Of a DNA stretch of 64,000 bases, positions 12,401 to 22,210 are shown piece by piece; within the stretch, counting starts at the first letter, position 1; each line of letters opens with the position of its first letter. This DNA comes from Mnemiopsis leidyi (lineage: Eukaryota > Ctenophora > Tentaculata > Lobata > Bolinopsidae): contig JH153076.1 of the NCBI GenBank assembly GCA_000226015.1, positions 32,304 through 96,303 of the forward strand. The letters are read 5' to 3'. The position numbers and the translations under genes are program-made. The notes under the pieces are model-generated. The model was not told the DNA's origin, did no database searches, and was given only the letters and a program-made list of their open reading frames with translations.

Positions 12401-15400
12401 TTTCTGAAATAGTGCGAAAAATATAGATCTTAACATTTGTGTTCACATTAGATGGCTGAAGCTTCTGGTGACTGTTAGTCTTTTTTCTCTTCCAGCTACA
12501 TGCGTCACTTGGCATGTCTTCAAGATTTATAGATCACTTTTGGTTAAAAAAGTTTTTGTTTGTAACAAAAGCATACCACTACCTTTTCATTTACTGGGGT
12601 TCTCTCGCAATTAACTTTAGTTAGCCTATGCATTGATTTACCCAGGATAATATGTCTCACTGTAGATTTTATGGTTTGCTTTTGAGTGTTTTAGGTGTGT
12701 GTGTGATTTTGAAAAAGTTTTAAAAATTGTGTTTTATAAGTTAAATTAAATTTCAGTTGTTTAAAAAATGTTTAAAACAGTGGTGACCGAGACTAGTGTT
12801 TTGATCAATAGTCACAGGACATATGTAACGTACCGGTTCCTAAATTATTTCCAAGTTTAGTTACTTTGAGAGTACAAGTCATAGCTAACATAACTGTTCT
12901 GCAAATAACATTGGTCTTAGTTCTGGTTCAACATAACTGTATCAATTACAAATACTCGAGGACTGTTAGTTTGCACGAATACGTCCGTTCATTTAGCGAT
13001 GACACCTTAACAGGTTTCTTTAAGACACATCTTTTCTGAGAGGTGTAACGTCTCGTTGCAGAAAATTAGGCTGCGGTTTCAACCACCAATCACACAACTT
13101 TACTTAAGTAGATATTTAAATAGATATTTAGTCTGTTTATTTAATCTAGTATTATGCCATATTTTACTGGATGACGCGGCGTTCTATTTATAGCCATTAT
13201 AATATGGATAAATTTAGTATCCGATCTCTTTATAACAAATGTGCTAAAAATAGCCAGGCTGTTGAAGCCAAAATATTTTGTTCTAATCTAAAGATTCCAA
13301 ACTCATGCATATCAAACGTGCTAGAACTATTCCAAAGATTCTGCGTTCCAGTCCGAAATGAATATTAGAATGTCATGAATTTCCAGGATAATCATCTAGA
13401 AGCCTTGAATATTAAACAATTAGAAAAAATTTGTTAACTTACTATTGTTTAGTATTTAATATGAAGTTACTGTACAGAATTCCTTACGAGATCTACATAT
13501 AACAGCCATTCTCTAGATTCAAGAATCGACATAATGTATCAGTAATACTATGGAAACGGGACAAAGGGATAGTTTAGGTCGCAGATCACAAGCGTTAAGT
13601 CTCGTTATTTCAGTTGGGGTTAGGGCTCCAACTTGGGCTCGAATCTCGCTTAATTTGATAATAGATGAATAGAGTTACTTATTCATGTAAATATGAGTGA
13701 TTCTAATTTAAGCAAGTCGATACATTAATTAATTAAGTTATTCAATTATCGGGAGGTTATGTAAGTGTCTGGATCGGCTTTTAACTCTATAGATCACAGT
13801 ACGATGAAAATAATGTTTAACCTATTTGCCGTTTATCAAACTGAAAAATATCCAATTGAACCTTCAATAAAGTTAATAAGGGCGTTTGGGCGACAGGACT
13901 TTAGCAGATTATTTGACATGATTCTGACGACAGAACTGGAAATAAGTAAAAGTTAGATTAAGCGCTAGCCAAAGCCAGGACCACCACCAACACAAGCCAG
14001 GGACCACCCACCAACACAAGCCAGGGACCACCAACCAACGCAAGCCAGGGACCAGCCTGAGACCTGAGTCTCTCGTATCATAATCCAGCCTGAGTCTCTC
14101 TCACCGTGGAACTTAAACTTTCTCAGGAATTTTAATCAAAATTCTTGAATAGAAACAATCAGCTAGTCTCCCCACGTATCTAGTTTTGTTGCAGAACTGT
14201 TATAAGACCACTGTCTCAGACTAGTACCTGTCATATCATCTGATACGACCAATACACTGTCTGTGAAGGAATCTAATCAATAGGTTTCGACATGGTCTGC
14301 CTGGACGGTACTCTAATTCCTAGGCTCATCTATTTAATTACTAAATTCCAAATAATTGTCTGGTCCTGATCGGATCTGGCTCAAAATGTGTAATGTTCGA
14401 TATCAGATTATCATGGTCTGGTCCCGATTGAATTGTTGTGCGACCTCATTACTGATTATTGGTCATTACCGATAACGTCATTATACAAATATAATCGTCT
14501 AAGGAATGTCGTATAATTGGCTAAGCTGCGCTGATGACGCAGTTTTTGGTCCCTTCGTCATCACACATACTACCCTGTTACGAAATACCCAAGTTGGGTA
14601 AGCGTAAACATTTTAAGATTTTTGATGACGTCACGAATGGAAGTTAGATCATCCTATGCATCACCAGGAACCGAAATGATCGATCCTCGGACAGCCAGTT
14701 GAGTGACGTTATTAAACAATCCCTAGGGTACGGCATAATAGCTCGGGCACTATTGGTCTGAGTGTTACTGTAATTGCAAAATGTAACCAGAATAAAAACT
14801 AATATAAGAGTCGATTTTTCGGCGTATCTGCTGAAATAAATACAAGCAGTTTAAAACAAAGACAAAAATAATAACGCAGTTCCCTGCAATAATCAGAAAA
14901 CTTGCTAGTATAGTACCTAAGAGCGTTGGAACTGCAATACCAGAAACGAGCGCTGAGCAAGAAGCTATTTGATAGTGTACACTGGAATATAAAGTTGTAC
15001 TGAAACCTAGAGTGAGGGTCGTATAATTAATAATGATAGTGTACACTGGAATATAAAGTTGTACTGAAACCTAGAGTGAGGGTCGTATAATTAATCGGGA
15101 TATGCCCGGACCGGCCTGATAAAGTACACTGTATGATCAAACACATGGAGCCATATCCCAGCTAAATGCTCGGTTAATCTTGCACTACGAAATTAAGATT
15201 GATCTTACCATACCATGGACATATCAGGCCTTATAATGTGAAGACAGACGCATCAGGCCATGGGCCATGCTTATAGTGATCAGATTGTTTCTACGTGGAT
15301 TTCTTTTTGGAGTTTCACGCTGACTCAAATTTAAGTGTTAATAAAAGTTGAATTAACATCAATTTTTCGCCATGGTCACCGAAAATCTTTCACGACTTCA

Positions 15401-18400
15401 CAAAAATTCGGGAAATTCTACATATTTTTTACCACATAAGAAAAATATTTTTCCCGTCTTTTTTTCAAATTACCCGAGTATCGTGGTTTTTAACTTGCCG
15501 ATAATTTGATTACGATGGGTGAGTTTAGGGTTTTGGTAGGGTTTTGTAATTTTAGTCCATAATTTTACGTAACAATTCCTCAATTGTTGTTGTTGGGAAA
15601 CCCCACGGTGGGGGTTGGTAATGTACCGAAACATTGACTTTAAAAATAATGATACCTAAATCATGGTTTAAACTAAAATATTCTATTTATATCAAAACGC
15701 TTATTCACAATGTTGTTCAATTGAAATATTAACAAAAATTAAGGACAAGAAATTAACTGCATGGCCACAACAACTTCCCACCCCTTACAACAAGGCTATT
15801 ACACAAATTGTTCACGAATTTCAACAAGCCCATCAATTCAGGCCCAGAACAATTCAGTCACAGACTTCAGCAGTTTGGGAAGTCGCCCTACAAATTAAAA
15901 CGTCTATTTTGTCTTCCTGTGAACTTTCTGGAACTAAATTCTCTGTACAACAGCTGGTTTGTCTAGCACTATATCTGGGAATAAATGTTGGCCCCAAGAT
16001 TACAAGACAAATTGTTGGTGATAGAGAAAGTGTCTTGACGTTACTACTCGTTACTATCGACATTACTATTGACGATACTATTTAGTATTTTCCCGGAAAA
16101 TCATTGAAAATTTATGATTAGATTTCTACACGTTTAGCGTTTACTTCTTAAGACCACATCGAGCATGAGTCATTGCTATAGAATCCTTTAAACAGCAAAC
16201 TTTTGGCATTTTAAAAAACAATATTTCCTAACTTAGCGTTTTTACCGATTTGAGAAGGTGCATGGTATGGGTCATGGTTATACGTTGATACGTTGTCAGT
16301 CAAAAGATTTTGACTGATTGACTTATTTCAGGAGCACAGACCAGACTTAGCGAAGATAGCAGACGAGACCGATCTCTCTGTGAAACTAGCCGAACAATCC
16401 GACAGTTCTTCCAACGGTTCGACCTCCAGTTCTTCCTCATCTTCTTCCAGCTCCTGCAGCACGTGTTTCTCAGGTATTGGTAACCTCAAACTTCTTCATT
16501 TTAATGTTATCCATCAAACTTGGAGTATTTAGACACTGATACGTAAGAAGGGTATAGTTATCTTTCTATGGTTTCAATAGTTACTAAACTGATGTTTATC
16601 TTTAAGTAACGTCTTTTGGTTGCATCTGTTCTGGTTTAAGTTGCATCAGTTTCAACTGCAAATCCTCACTATGGCCATGACTCAGAATAGATTCCAAGGT
16701 TTTGGAAGTTTAAGCATAGAGTAATCATCAACGAAGAGCTATTTTTAGTTTCCATTGTTTTAGCCCCAAATGATGAATTAAGAATTTCCTGTCTTTCTGT
16801 ACCTCTTTAGTCGAACTCCATACTTAGAAGAAATGAGAATTCTTGTTGGTATTATTTAAGGCTATCATCTAGTCTATGATCCGGTACAGAAGATTAATAC
16901 CTGAATCCTGTACTTATTCGTAACTAATTCATCTATAAATTACTCTAGTTTCAATTCAAGATTAGGTAAGATACGTGATTCTACAATTTTCATGGATTGA
17001 TTAGGTCTGATAATATGCCATAAAGAAATTATTGGGGACAATTTAAAATATTTAAATTTCCTTTTATGGTCGGTCCTTTAATGTTTCCGGTCGACAGTTT
17101 TCCTGTGATAGTAAGTGCGGGGGACAAATATGGCCCAAATCCGGATATGATAAAATCTAATCTATAGCGGCCAAAAGTAGTGGCGAAGCTAATCTTACTA
17201 CCAAGAACCAACTAGAACTGTCTCTTCCTTAGAATCTGAAGACAGCAGAGAACGATCTAGATCTCGAAAGAAGTCAGAGAGTCGAAAGAAAAGGGGGAAA
17301 AGAGACATGGAGACGGAGGGGGGAAGGAAGAAGCGGTACCGCTCCAAGACAGAGCGAGACAGAGACTCTTATCGGAACAACTCGTCTTCTCACAGTGACT
17401 CGGTAGGTATATCCAACAAGGCTACCTTGTAACCTACCTTGTAACCTACCTTGTTACCTACGGTCTTGTAACCTACCTTGTAACCTACCTTGTAACCTAC
17501 CTTGTAACCTACCTTGTAACCTACCTTGTAACCTACCTTGTAACCTACCTTGTAACCTACCTTGTAACCTACCTTGTAACCTACCTTGTAACCTACCTTG
17601 TAACCTACCTTGTAACCTACCTTGTAACCTGGATCTCACAGTGTAGTTTTGGTTAGTCGCTAGGTGTATTCAACAAGGCTACCTTGTTACCTGGATTTCG
17701 CAGTCTCGTTATTATTATAATAGAAAAAATTGGAGAAAAGGATACAATCGATATCTTGATCGTGCATTTTCTTTCTTTGCTTTTCAAATTTATGGAGAGC
17801 GGTATAGACAAAAAAGGAGTGTACTATAAGCTTGAATCAAAAATTTCTCATTCTAGTTAATGCATTCTCATTCTAGTTAATGCATTAAACAATCCAACTT
17901 GTTTTACCGGTCCATGAACTATTAATATTGTTCCTGAAATATCTGCTACCCATTACAAGCCCCATCCCAGCTCCACATTACCCCATCATACCGACAACGT
18001 TAATGTATGTGATTGTCCCCGCACTAATAGTCCAGACCACGTGACCGACCTCTCATTGGCTTGTGTACCCCAAATAACTTAAATAGCTGGGGCTGTACCG
18101 GAAGTCGAACTGCCAGGGAGGAGGGGGGGGACTATGAGGTAATGTCTAGTACTGGCCCGGAACTTGTCTGGTGTTGTGGGAACTCAGCCAGATCTAGCCC
18201 CAGTTTAGTAAGTCTCTCTCTCTGATGAAGTTACCTGTAACAAACCTCTCTTCACACCTCAAAACTAAGTTCTCTTTCTCCCAAAAGTTGACACACCTCA
18301 TACGGTAGTTTTCAGGAAATTAAGGCCAAAATGAAATATCGTTACTGTCTTGAAGTTGACCTACACTTACCTGCTTAAGTAGATACGATGAGAGGGCGAT

Positions 18401-19544
18401 CTAATTTTATCCTATTATGTCAATTAAATTTAAGAATTACTCGTTGACTGTCGACTTCTCTAGCTTACCTCTGTATCAGATTTGATTTAAAGAATGTGGT
18501 AGATCAACATTCGAATTTATACTGCAATATGGGTTACTACTTTTCCTAAACTGTTCGTGTTATTCCATTGGTCTCGTATATCACATCGGTAGTTAGATTT
18601 TTTGGCAGATTGAGCATTGCACCAGACTGGGCATCGACTTGTTCTTTTCTGATTCAAAGGCTGGAGGGGCTTATGGAAGCACATTGTATCAAGAGGCAAA
18701 CTTCACTTCTATTCGTGTATAACCTTATTGCAGAAATCTTCAAAACCTTTTTAAATATGATGGCCCTACAATCTGAAAACTAAGGCATAAGGACACGTGA
18801 TTTTTCATGGTGATGCTAGAATAATTTGAAAACTTGAATATTGAAATAATATGGAATATGCTGGAGTTACTGAATATTGACAACAGTGCAAATTATTCAT
18901 GTCTGTTCAGTTTTATAGTTAAAGTTTGACTGTTTAAACTTCGGGTTAAAACTTTGAGAATGAATACAGAAAACCTACAATATAATCTAGAAGATAATTT
19001 GGCTTGGCACAAAGTTGTTTGCCAAATTAATATTCTCAAGTTTGCCACGTTAATTGTACGCAGAATACAGCGTTATATGGTAACAAAATGTTGTGTCGCC
19101 AAATTAGTTAAGTCCTTGAACTTTAGTTTGCCATTGACATGATAAAAATAACATGCTTGGATTCTGGCAAAGGAATTCCAGCAATTTATTTAAAGAATAT
19201 TATCTTGTCTAATTCTGAGGAATATTTTCAATCAAGAATTTTGGTATTTTACGTCAGAAACCTTAATTCGATTTAATGGTTACTAACCAATAACCATAAG
19301 GTCTGGATAATTTCAATTTATTGACAAATATCATTCATTAATGCTTCGGAAGTGTAGGTGATCGAAGGAAACTAGAAGTTTTTATCCAAAACTAACAATT
19401 ATATTTTATTTCTAGTTTTGGTAGATCTTCACTACCTAATGTTTATACTTTTTGCAGTGGGACGAACGTGGAACAACAAACGGTAAATCTTCCAGACGCG
19501 GTAGTTCGGAACACTCCAACAAAGACAGACGTCGAGAACACTAG
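486..19544 (+). CDS. JMJD6: JMJD6-type JmjC 2-oxoglutarate/Fe(II) oxygenase (lysyl hydroxylase/arginine demethylase family), nine coding exons
   Basis: Exons: 486-707, 1285-1437, 1850-1950, 2087-2182, 3919-4051, 6949-7137, 16332-16473, 17233-17402, 19458-19544. All junctions are GT-AG and in phase, giving 430 residues against 403 in the human protein. The JmjC core is plainly homologous to JMJD6, a nuclear enzyme that hydroxylates lysines of splicing factors; arginine demethylation is also reported. Iron ligands are H173, D175 (in [14 protein letters not shown]) and H254 (in PGGWWH); K190 and T266 match the 2-oxoglutarate contacts. A run of ten serines (330-339) matches the family's poly-Ser region. 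The tail (346-430) is Lys/Arg/Ser/Glu-rich with nuclear-localisation-like clusters. Intron 6 is the longest at 9.2 kb. The start is the first ATG of exon 1. Identification is secure; the tail rests on splice prediction alone. Confidence 0.96.
2247..3340. mobile_element. DNA transposon with ~110-bp terminal inverted repeats and 8-bp target duplication, in JMJD6 intron 4
   Basis: ATCTGGTT occurs at 2239-2246 and again at 3341-3348, immediately outside inverted ends that share GACAACTGCGCCCA. Each end carries this motif twice about 93 bp apart (about 2255 and 2347 on the left, 3226 and 3319 on the right, inverted). The sequence between the pairs also aligns in inverted orientation, for example ACAGAGTACCATGATAGAGTGA against ACAGGGTACCAATCAATGATGTGA. 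An 8-bp duplication fits hAT, P, MuDR or Merlin superfamilies; long inverted ends favour MuDR-like, but I cannot assign it. It contains the decayed minus-strand reading frame listed separately. It disturbs no JMJD6 exon. Confidence 0.75.
2510..3072 (-). pseudogene. Decayed reading frame inside the intron 4 transposon, unidentified
   Basis: One minus-strand frame stays protein-like for about 185 codons, interrupted by stops at 2924-2926 and 2798-2800. It holds a Ser/Thr/Pro-rich stretch, then an acidic stretch, then an aromatic- and His-rich segment ending in [11 protein letters not shown]. It lies wholly between the inverted repeats, so it is probably the remnant of an element-encoded protein. 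No transposase catalytic motif was recognised and the frame is short for an autonomous transposase, so the element is likely non-autonomous or internally deleted. Confidence 0.45.
4511..4807 (-). CDS. 98-residue two-segment membrane protein, nested copy A in JMJD6 intron 5
   Basis: An uninterrupted ATG-to-stop frame antisense to JMJD6. It aligns without gaps over its full 98 residues with the copy at 5621-5917, about half identical, which is strong evidence that both are real. It has a short charged N-terminus, a hydrophobic segment at about 24-46 containing TGPFVMPLF, a basic loop around KKNGKR, the conserved block [10 protein letters not shown] (64-73), a second hydrophobic segment at about 77-93 and a basic tail ending RFG. 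This predicts a small two-pass membrane protein. An in-frame stop lies three codons upstream of the ATG, fixing the start if unspliced. I do not recognise the family. Confidence 0.7.
   Translation of the reverse strand: MFHRAESESEQLVGIDREITWLEWIMIITGPFVMPLFGPFILLFGVKTYLSKKNGKRDDAMRHKAMLVGLGQWSYRVFCWLACIAILIYFLIKLKRFG
5621..5917 (-). CDS. 98-residue two-segment membrane protein, nested copy B in JMJD6 intron 5
   Basis: Tandem paralogue of the gene at 4511-4807 with identical length and layout: acidic N-terminus, hydrophobic segment with the same TGPFVMPLF core, basic loop (KKRRQR), invariant [10 protein letters not shown], Cys-rich second hydrophobic segment, and the same RFG ending. Conservation concentrates in the first hydrophobic segment and the loop-to-second-segment block, as expected under protein-level selection. 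A minus-strand AATAAA (5550-5555) lies about 65 nt past the stop and could end its transcript. Both copies are antisense within a 2.9-kb host intron and may have arisen by local duplication there. Function unknown. Confidence 0.75.
   Translation of the reverse strand: MNLDLEEKKESFVEVDRKISCLEWFVILTGPFVMPLFAPFILIYGVRTYQAKKRRQRIRAINDKAMLVGLGQWAYRVSCTFCCFGLLIFVMVQTGRFG
7727..7921 (-). CDS. Possible exon of a nested antisense membrane protein, unidentified
   Basis: A minus-strand frame of 64 codons with one strong hydrophobic stretch ([17 protein letters not shown]) followed by a polar C-terminus ([19 protein letters not shown]) and a stop. A minus-strand AATAAA lies about 200 nt downstream (7523-7528). 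The sequence TTGTCAACAG/GTAATGG near 7891 reads as either an acceptor or a donor, so it may be a last exon beginning at 7891. No paralogue in the window supports it and hydrophobic frames arise easily in AT-rich DNA, so this is only a candidate. Confidence 0.25.
   Translation of the reverse strand: MSICPFVCQQVMDRWDHQDGSCSIIIVVVLISLIAEQIGMFLIYQLPPYSGLASGGVPYGSVTV
10463..10527. repeat. 19-bp tandem repeat, three copies
   Basis: AACTAACTATTTTACTTGT is repeated at 10463, 10482 and 10501, the third copy with two changes and followed by a partial fourth. It lies within JMJD6 intron 6. Confidence 0.85.
13976..14055. repeat. ~30-bp tandem repeat rich in CCACCAACACAAGCCAGGGA
   Basis: Three to four imperfect copies of a purine/pyrimidine-skewed unit containing AAGCCAGGGACCACC, in JMJD6 intron 6. 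It is followed by two copies of CCTGAGTCTCTC. Confidence 0.75.
14971..15095. repeat. 64-bp direct tandem duplication
   Basis: The block starting GATAGTGTACACTGGAATAT at 14971 recurs essentially unchanged at 15035, ending GTCGTATAATTAAT each time. The near-identity suggests a recent duplication within JMJD6 intron 6. Confidence 0.9.
17403..19457 (+). other. JMJD6 intron 8 (2.1 kb)
   Basis: Begins with the 12-bp minisatellite. A cluster at 18030-18115 combines CACGTGACC, an inverted CCAAT box (ATTGG) and ACCGGAAGT (an ETS-type site), a combination common in housekeeping promoters; it might be an internal promoter but no exon with a start codon was found behind it. A short G run follows at 18120-18130. 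Otherwise nothing recognisable. Confidence 0.45.
17420..17632. repeat. 12-bp minisatellite (unit AACCTACCTTGT) next to the JMJD6 exon 8 donor
   Basis: About 16-17 nearly perfect copies begin within 20 nt of the exon 8 5' splice site (gt at 17403-17404). Each unit contains ACCTACC, the exact complement of the donor region GGTAGGT. The flanking motif CAACAAGGCTACCTTGT appears again at about 17670, so an outer duplication is also present. The antisense frame of 4-residue repeats across it is a by-product of the period. Confidence 0.9.
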
Positions 19545-19565
19545 CGGGACTTTATCAAGCAGGAG

Positions 19566-19631
19566 ATGGCGTTTAGTCACGCGTGAAATGGCGTTTAGTC
19601 ACGCGTGAGAAGGCGTTTAATCACGCGTGAT
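19566..19631 (+). repeat. 22-bp triplication with palindrome TCACGCGTGA in the JMJD6 3' UTR
   Basis: Three tandem units at 19566, 19588 and 19610 share GGCGTTTA(G/A)TCACGCGTGA. Each holds a 10-bp perfect palindrome. The array starts 22 nt after the JMJD6 stop codon and so should be in the mature mRNA. Confidence 0.85.
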
Positions 19632-22120
19632 ACGATAAGGGATTACATGCGAAACAACGTACCGCGTGAATGATCGTGCTGTAATGTTAAGACTGAGTTA
19701 AGACTGAGTTTAGAAATAAGTTTTGAACTGTTGAGAAAATTGTTGAATCTAAATTGACATTTGCAAGGAGGACGTAGTGCAGCTGTAAACCAGCCACCAG
19801 GCGCAGCTGTGGTATAACCCGTGGTATTACCCGTGACAGAATCGTGATTTAGCTTCGATCTTATCTAGATTAGATTATAATTTAAAAAGTTGTACTTTTA
19901 AAGAATTATAGATTTTAAGTACACGGTTTCGGCAGGGATTCTTTGATCGTTTGTCGATAGATTATTTTGATGTTTTAAAGCTTTCTTTTAGGTGATGGTG
20001 ATTTCATGGTGCACGTTTTAGTGGAAAACGAAATATAACTGTTTCATCGAGAAAATATCTGTTGATTCGATGGGTATTACGACTTAGTTTCTTAGGTTTA
20101 AATTCTAAGTCAAAGGTGAACCAATCAAACAAAATATGGGTAAAAGAACGCATTTACCATTCCATAATAGCGGCTCTAAAAACATAAAAATACAAGTCTA
20201 CTTTGCATTACAAACGTTTGTTAAGTATCTGAAGGATGGACGGAAAAATGAAACTTTTCCCGGAAAATCCTTTGATTTACCCCCTGAAAGAAGGAGGGGT
20301 CCTGAAATCTTAGAAATATGGAATGTACAGAAAAGAAGGGTGTGTGATTGTATAGGCTTCTGTGCTTCATCCGTTCTGTGTGATTTCCGATGGAAAACTC
20401 GTCAATTGTGACAATTATTATCCGGATGTACAGAATCTTTTTAGTTGTGATTATTTTGGCGCATTGTAAATCATACCGATAAATTTCCTTGCCAAAATTT
20501 CTATTTGAGTTCGTGCATTAATTCCAGGAATGCGAAAATTTTACATATGTGGAATTTACGAATTTATACAAAATACTTGACAGACTATTTTTGATTCTAG
20601 AACCTAGAAGCCTCCTTACCGATTGTTGTTCTGTTTAACCAGAAACAGACTATGTCTTTAAGCGTCACGGACAGACGCTGCGCCCTAGACAGCCTAAACG
20701 ATAATCTTCTGTTAGTCCGATGACGGGCTTAAATGGAAATGTTAAAATGTCCTTCTAAAATCATAAAAATTCCTCGCCTTCGAATTATTGATGTTTTAAC
20801 ATATACCTACTGCGTAGAACAGAATTAGCGAAAATTGACTGGTTCGCCGCGTCGCCTTAGTTAATTGAGATCGTGGTTCAGTACTTATCTAAGGAGCGAA
20901 GTGAGAAGTATTACAAACTTGTTGTACATTCAAGTAGAGTATTGGTCAGTATTTCTTCACTAATTGAAGTAGATTTTTTAGATTTAATTACAGGTGACTG
21001 CTGAGTAATAATCTTTGCTAACAACAGAACTCAGCAGCAAGTAAGCAGTGGTCTCAATTCTAGTTAGGAGTTTTACCATGTGTTCATGAAATTAGAACTG
21101 TGTCTCTACTCATCTGAGTCTCAACTCATTTAATATTGTACGATGTAACTCTTCCATTAGTTTTAAATCTATTATTTTTTATTTTTAGATAAGTGTATTC
21201 AAGTAATTTTTGTGATAGTTGTTTATGTTAAGTTTTGTACGGGTTGTTTTGAGGTACAATTAGCAGTGAGATTAGAGTGAGATTTGAAAGAAACTGAAAA
21301 GAATATTTTGCTGCAATAGTTTCGGACAACGTTTGGATTTAAAATTGTCAACGAAATATGCTCATCAAAAATTGTTCAAAATTTGATTTCGTTAAATAAC
21401 GGGTCTTGTTGTGGATTATTTGGGAATATTGTATGTCACGACTGAATGTATTTCTCACATATTCTTTAAATCATTTACGTACTCATTAGTTAATGTGTTT
21501 TTCTTGTTATCCTTTGTACCTTTAGGGATCTGCGCGCAACACAAACCAGAATATCATTTACTCATAAAAGTTTTAGCCGGGAAAGCGGACCAACTGATCC
21601 TGAATGTTAATATCTAATCGTCATTGTCTACTGCTTTATAAGTGCACCAAAGGGGTGCACACCTTCAGTTCCAAGTGGTGATATGACTGGGTTGAATGAA
21701 CTTGAAGTTGAGAACAAAATCATGTTGGAGAGGATCAGACTAATGATGGCCGATAATTTAAAGTTCACTGTAAAACCTATAATGTCAGATTGTCTGAAAG
21801 ATGTATATTTAACGATAAACTTTTTAAGTCAGATAATCGCCAGTCCTGCAGGTCCCATCCCAAATCATGTTCCTAACACAATTACCGAACGTTCTGACCT
21901 ACCTTGAACAGTTAACTGTTAACTGTCTAAGTTTAAAGTCGCTAATTAAGCTCCCCCAAGTTATCTCAAGACTTCGAAGTTAAGCTCCTCTCAAGGTTAA
22001 AACTAAAAGGCTAAGTGAAGTTGGATGGGCAAATAACATTAAATTTTGCGATTTATTCTTGAGCAGATTGTCATGGGTAATCTAATCTCGACTTCTGGTG
22101 TTGTAAATATGGCCTTCTTT

Positions 22121-22210
22121 GATACTTTTATAATGAATAGGACGATGAAATTCGTCATGATTATTTTGATCATCACGACTTTCATCGTCCTATTCATTAT
22201 AAAAGTAATC
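22121..22210. ncRNA. 90-nt foldback, miRNA-precursor-like or miniature inverted-repeat element
   Basis: Bases 22124-22150 pair perfectly with 22180-22206 (27 bp). The pairing continues inward for about ten more base pairs with two mismatches, leaving a loop of about five bases at 22163-22167. Arm length, small loop and overall size fit an animal miRNA hairpin, but the near-perfect stem also fits a young foldback element. No target-site duplication was recognised. Expression cannot be judged from sequence. Confidence 0.4.

Larger units (their letters stand above)
7138..16331 (+). other. JMJD6 intron 6 (9.2 kb)
   Basis: Mostly AT-rich sequence without recognisable exons. It holds an antisense membrane-protein exon candidate (7727-7921), a 19-bp triplication (10463-10527), a roughly 30-bp triplication (about 13976-14055) and a 64-bp tandem duplication (14971-15095). 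A hydrophobic antisense frame at 14765-15046 overlaps that duplication and is not called. No RNA gene was recognised. Confidence 0.6.

Noticed and set aside
13600-13660. Possible tRNA-like B-box sequence (GGGCTCGAATCTCGC)
   Set aside because: No matching A box or cloverleaf could be drawn around it.
14765-15046. Antisense hydrophobic 93-codon frame with a strong membrane segment in JMJD6 intron 6
   Set aside because: It overlaps a 64-bp tandem duplication, has no paralogue or clear splice partners, and hydrophobic frames are common by chance in AT-rich DNA.
17454-17639. Minus-strand frame of repeated RLQG units
   Set aside because: It is a direct consequence of the 12-bp minisatellite period, not a gene.
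20136-20411. 91-codon frame downstream of JMJD6
   Set aside because: It lies in or near the JMJD6 3' UTR, with no supporting motif or splice structure.
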